Counted from the first letter of the stretch, positions 1 through 4,961 are shown. The stretch: DNA of 5,076 bases from JBGOUV01 sp041477815 (GCA_041477815.1 JBGOUV010000449.1:1-5076), one strand, 5' to 3'. Translations and numbers: made by a program. The notes: a model not told the origin generated them from the letters alone.

Positions 1-2
1 CT

Positions 3-809
3 CTGGCCAAGCGCGACGCGACGTTCATCATGGTGGCCGACGATCCCATCACGGTCGACCAGCTCGAGCAGGCCGCCTCCGCGTCCGGCGCCAAGCTCAA
101 TGTCGCCGTGGACGTCTTCGCCGGCCTCACCCGTCACGGCATTGAAAAAGGTCAGCCGGCCCTGGAGCTGGCCCAGAAGGTGAACGCCTCCAAGCACATG
201 CGTCTGGCCGGCTTGATGGGTTACTCCGGCGGCGCCTCCCACACCCACGGCTGGGAGAATCGCCGCAAGAGATCCCAGAACGACATCGCCGGTCTGCTGG
301 AGACGGTCGAGATGTGCAAGAAGTCGGGCCTGCCGGTCAACTTCATCTCCGGCGGCTCCACCGGCACCTACAACATCGACGTCGGCTCGCTGACCGAGCT
401 GGAGTGCGGGTCTTATGTCTTCATGGACACCCTCTACCGCCGGGTCGGCGGCAAGAGCAGCGATACGGTCTACGAGGATTTCGGCCCCTCTCTCACCGTC
501 ATGACCACGGTGGTATCGAAGCGCCATCCGCATCAGTGCACCATCGACGCCGGCAACAAGGCCCTGCTCAAACCCACCGACGAGGCCAAGGGGATGCCCT
601 GGATCAAGGTGGAGAACCAGGGCGCCGAGTACGGCATCCTGAAGTGGAACGACGGCGACCGCGACCTGAAGCTCGGCGAGCGCGTGGAGCTCTATTGCAG
701 CAATCTGGACATGAGCACCAACGTCTACGACCGCTACTACATAGCGCGGGGCGAGAAGATCGTGGACGTGTGGCCGATCATGGGCCGGGCCGGCGCCGCG
801 CAGAGGTAG
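3..809 (+). CDS. DSD1-family PLP enzyme (D-threonine aldolase / D-serine dehydratase-like), 5' end cut off
   Basis: The frame is open from the first complete codon at base 3 to a TAG at 807-809, giving 268 residues. Members of this family are usually about 370-380 residues, so roughly the first 100 are outside the window, including the lysine that binds PLP. The family combines an alanine-racemase-like N-terminal barrel with a C-terminal beta domain and acts on D-3-hydroxyamino acids (D-threonine retro-aldol cleavage or D-serine dehydration) in the cytoplasm. Visible signatures are a phosphate-binding SGGSTGTY loop (348 onward), the GSYVFMD segment, a DAGNKAL segment, and the C-terminal pattern ending NVYDRYY then VDVWPIMGRAGAAQ. 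In known members a metal-binding His-Cys-Asp/Cys motif lies eight residues before this YDRYY. Here the aligned residues read Asn-Leu-Asp (702-710), so the His ligand appears replaced. Family membership is secure; substrate is not, and a relative without that metal site is possible. Confidence 0.85.
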   Translation: MAKRDATFIMVADDPITVDQLEQAASASGAKLNVAVDVFAGLTRHGIEKGQPALELAQKVNASKHMRLAGLMGYSGGASHTHGWENRRKRSQNDIAGLLETVEMCKKSGLPVNFISGGSTGTYNIDVGSLTELECGSYVFMDTLYRRVGGKSSDTVYEDFGPSLTVMTTVVSKRHPHQCTIDAGNKALLKPTDEAKGMPWIKVENQGAEYGILKWNDGDRDLKLGERVELYCSNLDMSTNVYDRYYIARGEKIVDVWPIMGRAGAAQR

Positions 810-849
810 GCTCCCGTACCTCGCGCCATGATCGGAGTATGATCAAGGT

Positions 850-1011
850 ATGGCGCAAGTTCACATGAAGCAGACCGGCGTCGTGAAGGACTTCGACGCG
901 GTGATCACCCAGGTCCGGCGAGGCGCGGAAATCGTAGTCGAGGCGAATGACCAGCCGCTTGCGGTCATCCGCGCGCCCGAGCGCCCGGGCGGCCTCTGGA
1001 TGACTGCATAG
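850..1011 (+). CDS. Phd/YefM-type antitoxin-like small protein, C-terminus lost by an apparent frameshift
   Basis: A 53-residue frame beginning MAQVHM. It resembles the N-terminal part of Phd/YefM (prevent-host-death) antitoxins, DNA-binding proteins that repress their own operon and neutralise a partner toxin. Features that fit are an initial beta strand, a helix around KDFDAVITQVRRG (13-25), and the strand-turn-strand AEIVVEANDQPLAVIR (26-41). In-frame it ends with an unrelated GLWMTA tail. The shifted frame from 996 continues LDDCIAIARAR, which is the expected antitoxin tail. Restoring one C in the CTCTGG at 994-999 would join the two as GLLDDCIAIARA. The break could be real decay or a sequencing error. 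No toxin gene (PIN, RelE or Doc type) follows. A TATGAT at 838-843 lies seven bases before the ATG and would make a nearly leaderless transcript; this is only suggestive. No Shine-Dalgarno is well spaced. Confidence 0.6.
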   Translation: MAQVHMKQTGVVKDFDAVITQVRRGAEIVVEANDQPLAVIRAPERPGGLWMTA

Positions 1012-1178
1012 CCATCGCCCGGGCACGGCAACCCGAAGGGATGCTGGATGAGCATGGGCGCATCTGGGTGGAGTCGGAACCGGGAAATGGCGCCGCGTTC
1101 AGTTTTCACGCTCCCGGCATGAGCGAGACACACTACCGCGCGGTCGGGTCGCTGCAGCCCGGCCGGTTGTTTGGTTAG
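996..1178 (+). pseudogene. Shifted-frame remnant: antitoxin tail joined to the C-terminal end of a histidine-kinase ATPase domain
   Basis: This frame is offset from the preceding antitoxin frame. It starts with LDDCIAIARARQPEG (996-1040), which reads as the antitoxin's missing tail. After MLDEH it continues GRIWVESEPGNGAAFSF (1056-1106), followed by a short tail and a TAG at 1176-1178. The GRIWVESEPG.G..F.F pattern is the G2 box and final strand of HATPase_c domains in two-component sensor kinases, normally preceded by EAHG. About 12 consecutive positions match the family consensus, which is unlikely by chance. None of the rest of a kinase (H box, N box, G1 box) is present, so no kinase activity is possible. 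I infer an illegitimate join between two unrelated decaying genes. If the upstream frameshift is a sequence error, the locus would instead encode one chimeric protein of about 109 residues. Confidence 0.55.
1141..1175 (+). terminator. Possible intrinsic terminator
   Basis: Bases 1141-1149 pair with 1157-1165 (nine pairs, two of them G-U on the plus-strand RNA) around a seven-base loop. The T-rich TTGTTTGG follows at 1167. The wobble pairs favour the plus strand, so it could end transcription coming from the antitoxin remnant. It lies just beyond the 3' end of the convergent cold-shock gene. The T-run is interrupted by G, so strength is uncertain. Confidence 0.35.
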
Positions 1179-1196
1179 GTTCGGTGGCGCGCTGGA

Positions 1197-1400
1197 TTAG
1201 ACTACGGTGACTTCGTCCGCCTGGAGTCCCTTGGGGCCTTTCTTCACCACGAACTCCACCTGCGCGCCCTCGTCGAGGGTGCGATAACCGCTCGACTGAA
1301 TGGCGGAGAAGTGCACGAACACATCCTCGCCGTTCTCCCGTTGAATGAAGCCAAAACCCTTGGCGGCATTGAACCACTTCACAAAACCCTTCTCTCTCAT
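1197..1400 (-). CDS. Cold-shock protein, CspA family (copy 1)
   Basis: A 67-residue single-domain cold-shock protein, the standard family length. It is expected to be a five-strand OB-fold that binds single-stranded RNA and DNA in the cytoplasm and acts as an RNA chaperone. RNP1 is KGFGFI (14-19) and RNP2 is VFVHF (27-31). The VKWFNAAKGFGF start and the C-terminal KKGPKGLQADEVTVV are typical of the family. I chose the ATG at 1400 because it matches the homologous start of the second copy. An in-frame ATG at 1445 would add 15 residues, but they fall in a leader conserved as non-coding sequence in copy 2. A weak AGGA lies about 11 bases before the start. It differs from copy 2 at 11 of 67 positions, mostly at the N-terminus, for example Phe6 against Thr and Val51 against Glu. 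Confidence 0.95.
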   Translation of the reverse strand: MREKGFVKWFNAAKGFGFIQRENGEDVFVHFSAIQSSGYRTLDEGAQVEFVVKKGPKGLQADEVTVV

Positions 1401-1475
1401 GGGGAAACTTGTCCTGATTGTTAAGCTGTTCGAAGTCCTGAGCATCCAACAGGGGAAGGCAGAAACATCAAACGC
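1401..1475 (-). promoter_or_regulatory. 5' leader of cold-shock copy 1, conserved with copy 2
   Basis: The predicted untranslated leader is about 75 bases. Its 3' part (1447 down to 1418) matches the leader of copy 2 at 23 of 30 positions, including GGAT, a TTCGAA and AGCT.AACAA. Beyond that the two are alignable with a one-base shift up to the ATG. The transcript is predicted to begin with GCGTTTGAT (1475-1467), also present in copy 2. Long leaders that change structure with temperature are known for enterobacterial cspA. A similar role here is inferred. Confidence 0.5.
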
Positions 1476-1481
1476 GAACGG

Positions 1482-1490
1482 AGTATACCA
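1482..1490 (-). promoter_or_regulatory. Extended -10 promoter of cold-shock copy 1
   Basis: Read on the minus strand this is TGGTATACT, an extended -10 element (TGn followed by TATACT). It is six bases upstream of the shared GCGTTTGAT. Copy 2 has TGCTATAGT with exactly the same six-base spacing to the same nine-base motif, which strongly supports both. No good -35 hexamer is visible, as is common for extended -10 promoters. Confidence 0.6.
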
Positions 1491-1502
1491 CAGATCCGGT
1501 GG

Positions 1503-1679
1503 TCAGCGGCCAGTGTTCACGGTTACGGTGTTGCTCGCATGGCCACCGGCCCGGAGGTGCTGGGAGGCCTCTCCAGTGATGCCTTCCGGAAACAGGAAGT
1601 TCCCCTGGTAGACGCCGGCAAAGCCGGGCAGCAGCCTCATTCCCGAAACCAATCCGGCCCGCGCCGGCGGCGTCGGCAT
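1503..1679 (-). pseudogene. C-terminal remnant of a Solibacteres secreted-protein domain (TIGR03437-like)
   Basis: A 58-residue frame that is cut off upstream by a TGA in the same frame (1683-1685). Its sequence includes LLPGFAGVYQGNFLFPEG, then ITGEA, then AGGHASNTVTVNTGR at the end. This follows the pattern remembered for the C-terminal domain of many Acidobacteria (Solibacter/Bryobacter) extracellular proteins: APGF.GLYQVN..VP.G...GD followed by GG..SNTVT. The first half of the domain is not present in this frame and there is no signal peptide, so this is a fragment of a once larger gene. Its stop lies only about 13 bases upstream of the cold-shock copy 1 promoter and on the same strand. 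It is the best taxonomic clue in the window. Confidence 0.5.
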
Positions 1680-1920
1680 TCTTCAGGCCACCGGGCTCCC
1701 CCACTCGGCGATAAAGAACCAACTGCCCCCGACGTCCGGGGCGGCGTGCTCCCGGTCACGGTGAAAGCCGGCGGCCGCCAGACCCAGGTGCTGTTCGCCG
1801 GCCCCGGTCCAGCACGATGCCCGGGCCCTTTCCGGCCCGAGCCGATGAGGAAGGGGACGGGGGTGGCGACGTTGTTGCTGCGGCGGACCACTCGGCGGAC
1901 CACCAGCTCGAGGGGCGTAT
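1680..1920 (+). pseudogene. Possible second, opposite-facing remnant of the same Solibacteres domain, frameshifted
   Basis: In the frame of base 1752 the plus strand reads VLPVTVKAGGRQTQVLFAGPGP (1746-1811 region). It resembles the first half of the TIGR03437-type domain (LPVTV..GG..A.VLYAG..P). The likeness then breaks off. About 30 bases later another frame reads GGGDVVAAADHSADHQLEG, which loosely fits the usual continuation. No start codon or uninterrupted frame links them. The reading is speculative and rests on pattern memory. The stretch may simply be non-coding GC-rich DNA. Confidence 0.25.
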
Positions 1921-1941
1921 GGGGGCGCCACCAGGAAGCCA

Positions 1942-2163
1942 TCCGGGCTCGGGCTGCCGGGCCCCTTCTCCCGCCACGCCGAGGAGCTCCAGGCGGCCTA
2001 TCGCCGGGACGGAACTCCCGAGGGGTTGCGCCAGTTGCTCCAGCTCACGGCAGGATGGAGCGGGCGCGAGCATTGCTTGGACGAGATGGAAGTCTCCTAC
2101 CAGACGCGCCACATCATGTTGATGTGCGTCGATACCCGCGAGCGGGTCTGGGGCCGGAGTTGA
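1942..2163 (+). pseudogene. C-terminal fragment of an unrecognised protein
   Basis: This plus-strand frame ends at a TGA (2161-2163). From about 1963 it reads like real protein: PFSRHAEELQAAYRRDG, then LRQLLQLTAGWSGREHC, then LDEMEVSYQTRHIML and CVDTRERVWGRS. Codons mostly end in G or C and residue composition is balanced, unlike the Arg/Pro/Gly-rich readings of the other frames here. There is no plausible start: the frame is closed by a TGA at 1846-1848 and contains no good ATG or GTG with a ribosome site before about 2085. I do not recognise the family. It is best taken as the tail of a gene whose front was lost, in the same decayed block as the neighbouring fragments. Confidence 0.4.
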
Positions 2164-2205
2164 ACCACCAGCAGGTCCCCCGCGGAATGGAGCAGGCAGG
2201 ACAGG

Positions 2206-2234
2206 TCCGGGCCGGCCGCAGGGGCCGGCCCGGA
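2206..2234. terminator. Perfect GC-rich inverted repeat between convergent ends
   Basis: Twelve bases (2206-2217) pair perfectly with 2223-2234 around the five-base loop GCAGG. The hairpin lies 14 bases past the stop codon of cold-shock copy 2 on the minus strand. It is also about 40 bases past the end of the plus-strand gene fragment. Its position suggests a transcription terminator or an RNA 3' end stabiliser. No T-run follows on either strand, so it is not a textbook intrinsic terminator. Confidence 0.5.
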
Positions 2235-2248
2235 GAAACTGCGGCGTC

Positions 2249-2452
2249 CTAGAGAACCGAGACGTCGTCGGCCTGGAAACCCTTGGGGCCTTTCTTGACC
2301 TCGAACTCCACGCGCGCGCCCTCATCGAGGCTGCGATAGCCGTTCGACTGGATGGCGGAGAAATGGACGAAGACGTCCTCCCCGTTCTCGCGCTGGATAA
2401 AACCAAAGCCTTTGGCGGCATTGAACCACTTAACTGTACCTTGTTCTTTCAT
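2249..2452 (-). CDS. Cold-shock protein, CspA family (copy 2)
   Basis: A 67-residue cold-shock domain protein, MKEQGTVKWFNAAKGFGF at its start, with RNP1 KGFGFI (14-19) and RNP2 VFVHF (27-31). Role as for copy 1: single-stranded nucleic acid binding and RNA chaperoning. MKEQGTVKWF is close to the consensus beginning of bacterial Csps, so the ATG at 2452 is well supported. An in-frame GTG nine bases further upstream is not needed. Identity to copy 1 is 56 of 67 residues. Position 51 is Glu here (EFEVKKG), where copy 1 has Val. Both copies face the same way with about 850 bases between the coding sequences, consistent with a tandem duplication followed by insertion or decay of the material between them. 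Confidence 0.95.
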   Translation of the reverse strand: MKEQGTVKWFNAAKGFGFIQRENGEDVFVHFSAIQSNGYRSLDEGARVEFEVKKGPKGFQADDVSVL

Positions 2453-2554
2453 GGAAAACACTTTCTGATTTGTTGAGCTATTCGAACTCTTGGAGATCCG
2501 CTACGAACACTTACTTGGGAAGGGCTCAGAGGGAAAGTACCAAAAATCAAACGC
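2453..2554 (-). promoter_or_regulatory. 5' leader of cold-shock copy 2, conserved with copy 1
   Basis: The predicted untranslated leader is about 102 bases. It opens with GCGTTTGAT (2554-2546) and its last 50 bases align with the copy 1 leader (23 of 30 matches over 2499-2470, including TTCGAA). The extra length relative to copy 1 lies in the middle. Conservation outside the coding region suggests selection on the RNA, but recent duplication alone could also explain it. Confidence 0.5.
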
Positions 2555-2560
2555 ATTTTG

Positions 2561-2569
2561 ACTATAGCA
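2561..2569 (-). promoter_or_regulatory. Extended -10 promoter of cold-shock copy 2
   Basis: The minus strand reads TGCTATAGT, an extended -10 element. It is six bases before the GCGTTTGAT that is predicted to begin the transcript, the same arrangement as in copy 1. A run of T (GTTTTTG) precedes it. No clear -35 hexamer is seen. The remaining 150 bases up to the end of the dehydrogenase gene show nothing else I can support. Confidence 0.6.
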
Positions 2570-2717
2570 CAAAAACAGCGCCGACGCCAGCGGAAGTGGA
2601 GGGTCCGGGTGATTTTCGGCCGGGTTCCCTCACCACCGTGATCCGCCGCTGGGGCAAGCCCAACCGCTCCTGGACACGATCCGCAGTTTCGCCTGACTCG
2701 CCGAGTGGCTGACGCTG

Positions 2718-4268
2718 TTAAATCCGCTCCGAAACCACCTTCGCCTGCGTGAACAGCAGCAGGTAGTCGCGGCCGCCGGCCTTCGAATCGGTGCCGCTCA
2801 TATTGAATCCCCCGAAGGGATGCGCCCCCACCATGGCTCCGGTACACTTACGATTCAGATACAGGTTCCCCACGAAGAACTCCCCCGCCGCCCGCTCCAG
2901 CTTTCCCCGGTCCCTCGTAAACACCGCCCCCGTCAGCCCGTACTCGCTGTCGTTGGCCAGTTCCAGGGCGTGGTCGAAGTCGCGCGCCCGGGCCACCGCC
3001 AGCACCGGCCCGAAAATCTCTTCCTGAAAGACCCGCGCTTTGCCGCCGACGCCGGCGATGATGGTCGGCTCGATGAAGTAGCCGTCCCCCGGCGCCCGGC
3101 CGCCTCCTGCTACGACTTCCCCTTCCCCGCGCCCGACCTCGATGTAGTCGAGGATCTTCTGCATGGCCCGCTCGTTGATCACCGGGCCCAGGTAGCTCGC
3201 CGGGTCCTCGGACGGTCCCACCCGCAGCCCGGCCGCCTTCGCCCGCAGCTTCGCCAGAAACTCGTCGTATACGCCCTCCACGACGATGGCCCGGGAGCAG
3301 GCCGAACACTTCTGGCCCTGGTAGCCGAACGCCGACGCCAGCACCCCCTCGACCGCCTTATCCAGGTCGCAGTCGGTGTCCACCACGATGGCGTCCTTGC
3401 CGCCCATCTCGGCGACCACGCGCTTGATCCAGCGCTGGCCGGGTTGCGCCTTGGCCGCCCGCTCGTTGATCCGCAGCCCGACTTCCTTCGACCCGGTGAA
3501 GGCCACGAACCGCGTCAGCGGGTGGTCGACCAGCACGTCCCCGACTTTGGCGCCCGGCCCGGTCACGAAAGATACCGCCTCCGGGGGGCAGCCCGCCTCG
3601 AGCAGCACCTCGACCATTTTGGCGGCGACGGTCGGCGCATCGCTGGAAGGTTTCAGTACTACCGTGTTACCCGCGGCCAGCGCCGCCGTGGTCATGCCGG
3701 TGGCGATGGCCAGCGGAAAATTCCAGGGCGGAATCACCACGCCGGCTCCCAGCGGCAGGTAATAGAGGGCGTTCTTCTCTCCCGGCAGGGGCGTCAGCGG
3801 CTGCGCGCCGCTCAGCCGCAACGCCTCCCGGGCATAGAACTCGCAGAAGTCGATGGCTTCGGCGGTGTCGGCGTCGGCCTCGGACCAGGTCTTGCCTACT
3901 TCATAGACCATCCACGCCGAAAACTCGTGCTTGCGGTCGCGCAGAATGCGGGCGGTTTCCACCACCACCCGCGCCCGTTCCTCGGCCGGCCGGGCGCTCC
4001 ACACGGGAAAATACGCGTGGGCCTTCTCGACGGCTTCCCGGGCCAGCGCCTCGTCGGCCGCCTGGTGAACCCCCACCACCCGGCGGGGATGCGATGGATT
4101 CAAGGAAGGGAACTTCTCCGGCGTCTGGACCGGGCTGCCCCCGATGCGCAGACAGTACTCCTGCGCCAGCTCCCGTTCCACCCTGGCCAGGGCCGCTTCC
4201 ATGGCCGCCCGGTGGGCCGGTTGGGCGTAATCGGTGAGAGGTTCGTTGTGGAAGTCGGGCAGCTTCAC
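2718..4268 (-). CDS. pruA: 1-pyrroline-5-carboxylate dehydrogenase (L-glutamate gamma-semialdehyde dehydrogenase)
   Basis: Oxidises glutamate gamma-semialdehyde (the open form of P5C) to glutamate with NAD+, the last step of proline and ornithine/arginine catabolism, in the cytoplasm. It is the stand-alone RocA/PruA type of the aldehyde dehydrogenase superfamily. From a GTG start at 4268 it has 516 residues, matching the usual length of about 515. The N-terminus KLPDFHNEPLTDY is characteristic. Visible landmarks are PWNFP with Asn183, VVLKPSS with Lys206 (cofactor), FTGSKEVG (258-264), AEMGGKDA with the general base Glu287, GYQGQKCSACSR with catalytic Cys321, EEIFGPV (416-422), and FGGFNMSGTDSKAGGRDY near the end. 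The frame stays open to an ATG at 4421, but that extra stretch overlaps the upstream gene out of frame and is not family-like. The start follows the upstream stop after one base and has no strong ribosome site, suggesting translational coupling. No proline dehydrogenase gene is in the window. Confidence 0.95.
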   Translation of the reverse strand: MKLPDFHNEPLTDYAQPAHRAAMEAALARVERELAQEYCLRIGGSPVQTPEKFPSLNPSHPRRVVGVHQAADEALAREAVEKAHAYFPVWSARPAEERARVVVETARILRDRKHEFSAWMVYEVGKTWSEADADTAEAIDFCEFYAREALRLSGAQPLTPLPGEKNALYYLPLGAGVVIPPWNFPLAIATGMTTAALAAGNTVVLKPSSDAPTVAAKMVEVLLEAGCPPEAVSFVTGPGAKVGDVLVDHPLTRFVAFTGSKEVGLRINERAAKAQPGQRWIKRVVAEMGGKDAIVVDTDCDLDKAVEGVLASAFGYQGQKCSACSRAIVVEGVYDEFLAKLRAKAAGLRVGPSEDPASYLGPVINERAMQKILDYIEVGRGEGEVVAGGGRAPGDGYFIEPTIIAGVGGKARVFQEEIFGPVLAVARARDFDHALELANDSEYGLTGAVFTRDRGKLERAAGEFFVGNLYLNRKCTGAMVGAHPFGGFNMSGTDSKAGGRDYLLLFTQAKVVSERI

Positions 4269-4269
4269 C

Positions 4270-4536
4270 TCACAGGTGGACCGCTTTGCGGCCCCGCTCG
4301 AACAGTTCGGCCGCGTCGTCGGCCAATTCCCGGCCTTTCTCGAAGATCTCTTTACCCTTGGAGTAGACGTCCCGCCCGGTGTCGGCCAGGTATTCCCTCC
4401 CCTCGCCGGCTCTCTCGCCAATCAAACGCCGCAGGTCCCGCCCCGTCTTGGGCGCCAGTAAGAGCGCTGCCGCCGCTCCCATCGCGGCTCCCGCCAGAAA
4501 CCACACCAGTTTTTCGCCGTTATTACTGTTGGCCAT
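4270..4536 (-). CDS. YtxH-domain small membrane-anchored protein
   Basis: An 88-residue protein. After MANSNNGEK there is one hydrophobic segment (about 10-28, VWFLAGAAMGAAAALLLAP). It leads into PKTGRDLRRLI, the hallmark of YtxH-like (gas-vesicle-related/general stress) proteins: a glycine/alanine-rich membrane helix followed by APKTG.E/DLR. The rest is a charged amphipathic helix with repeated KG/RG steps (GKEIFEKGRELADDAAELFERG). The protein is probably anchored in the inner membrane with the helical tail in the cytoplasm. No enzymatic role is known for the family, and B. subtilis YtxH belongs to the general stress regulon. GGAGAG five bases before the ATG is a good ribosome site. It is the first gene of an operon with the P5C dehydrogenase that follows after one base. 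Confidence 0.85.
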   Translation of the reverse strand: MANSNNGEKLVWFLAGAAMGAAAALLLAPKTGRDLRRLIGERAGEGREYLADTGRDVYSKGKEIFEKGRELADDAAELFERGRKAVHL

Positions 4537-4567
4537 GTGAACTCTCCATCACCATTGTACCCTTGTT

Positions 4568-4576
4568 AGTTTAACA
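4568..4576 (-). promoter_or_regulatory. Candidate promoter of the YtxH-P5CDH operon
   Basis: The minus strand reads TGTTAAACT, an extended -10-like element about 32 bases before the YtxH start codon. A TACAAT at 4554-4559 is an alternative, but it would leave a leader barely long enough for the ribosome site. No convincing -35 accompanies either. Confidence 0.3.
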
Positions 4577-4718
4577 GACACTGGATGGCGAATTGCGGCG
4601 GGCCATGAGGAGCGGGGGCGCGGCATGCCCAAGTTGTAGTAGGGGCGTGGGTTATTGGTTTTGTGGCGGCGCGCGGCGGGCCATGGCGAAACAGGAATTA
4701 TTTGGCGAAACGCTTAGG

Positions 4719-4880
4719 TACTTCGCTTATGTAGTTCTCGTAAGTCGTTGAGAACAGGAATACCATGGTTCGAGTAGAGATTATTCCAGGCGAAGTGGCG
4801 TTTTTAGACCGTAAGCTTCATGGAATCTATAGGTTCCAAGCGAAGTGGCGCGGATGGGCGTCAAAAATCCAAGCGAAGTG
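4719..4880. repeat. Dispersed short repeat, core AAGCGAAGTGG, three direct and one inverted copy
   Basis: TTCCAGGCGAAGTGGCG (4784-4800) and TTCCAAGCGAAGTGGCG (4834-4850) differ at one base. ATCCAAGCGAAGTG (4867-4880) is a shorter third copy. The distances between copies are 50 and 33 bases. An inverted core, TACTTCGCTTA, lies at 4719-4729. Spacing is irregular, so this is not a CRISPR or simple tandem array. Possible readings are protein-binding sites or fragments of a genome-wide dispersed repeat. Confidence 0.5.
4734..4755 (+). repeat. Small inverted repeat
   Basis: GTTCTCG (4734-4740) pairs with TGAGAAC (4749-4755) around an eight-base loop, six Watson-Crick pairs and one wobble. It ends directly before an AGGAA (4756-4760), so it could be a leader hairpin for the short frame at 4765 or an operator. 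Confidence 0.3.
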
Positions 4881-4881
4881 A
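4765..4881 (+). CDS. Short open frame of 38 codons, doubtful
   Basis: Begins MVRVEIIPGEVAFLD and ends GWASKIQAK before a TGA at 4879-4881. AGGAA stands four bases before the ATG, which is a reasonable ribosome site. The product would be small and basic. Against it, the frame is built over the repeat copies, which are read in different phases. An overlapping frame (MGVKNPSEVIL from about 4854) is just as open, and I recognise no family. The AT-rich composition also makes chance likely. Confidence 0.2.
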   Translation: MVRVEIIPGEVAFLDRKLHGIYRFQAKWRGWASKIQAK

Positions 4882-4924
4882 TTTTAACTATTAATAGGTG
4901 ATTTTTGGCGGTTAAGGGAGCTGG

Positions 4925-4961
4925 GGGTGTTTTCCGGAAGGGTAGGGCAATGGGAACACCC
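4925..4961 (+). terminator. Hairpin with pyrimidine-rich tail upstream of the last gene
   Basis: GGGTGTT (4925-4931) pairs with AACACCC (4955-4961), extendable by three inner pairs (two G-U), around a loop of 17 bases. TCTTCTTAT follows. It could terminate transcripts from the repeat region or act as a leader/attenuator element, because the ribosome site of the next gene starts 10 bases later. The tail is not a pure T-run. Confidence 0.4.

Noticed and set aside
828..844. ATGATC direct repeats and TATGAT as an antitoxin operator/promoter
   Set aside because: Too short and without a -35 or wider symmetry. Mentioned only as a possibility in the antitoxin entry.
314..868. A 184-codon plus-strand frame inside the DSD1-family gene
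   Set aside because: Arg/His-rich shadow of the well-supported enzyme frame.
1401..1445. An upstream in-frame ATG for cold-shock copy 1
   Set aside because: The added 15 residues lie in a leader matched as non-coding sequence in copy 2, and Csps start at MxExGxVKWF.
778..1449. Several minus-strand frames opposite the antitoxin region and csp copy 1
   Set aside because: No family resemblance. They are antisense or shifted readings of the antitoxin, kinase remnant and csp sequence.
1539..2252. A 237-codon plus-strand frame across the csp-csp interval as one gene
   Set aside because: Mostly Arg/Gly/Pro-rich with no coherent domain. Only a short part (about 1746-1811) looks protein-like, and the best coding signal from 1963 onward is in another frame.
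1756..2421. A 221-codon minus-strand frame overlapping cold-shock copy 2
   Set aside because: It reads through the csp gene in another phase on the same strand and is rich in Pro/Ser/Arg, so it is a shadow frame.
2580..2717. Terminator for the P5C dehydrogenase gene
   Set aside because: Only short stems such as ACTCG/CGAGT with no T-run were found, not enough to call one.
4269..4421. A 51-residue N-terminal extension of the P5C dehydrogenase from the ATG at 4421
   Set aside because: It overlaps the YtxH gene out of frame and does not resemble the family. The GTG at 4268 gives the normal length and N-terminus.
2820..4574. A 584-codon open frame on the plus strand opposite the P5C dehydrogenase
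   Set aside because: Its Arg/His/Gly/Pro-rich, low-complexity translation is what the antisense of a GC-rich gene gives. The minus strand has all aldehyde dehydrogenase motifs.
4719..4880. CRISPR array
   Set aside because: Repeats are short, irregularly spaced, few, and one is inverted. No cas gene is in the window.
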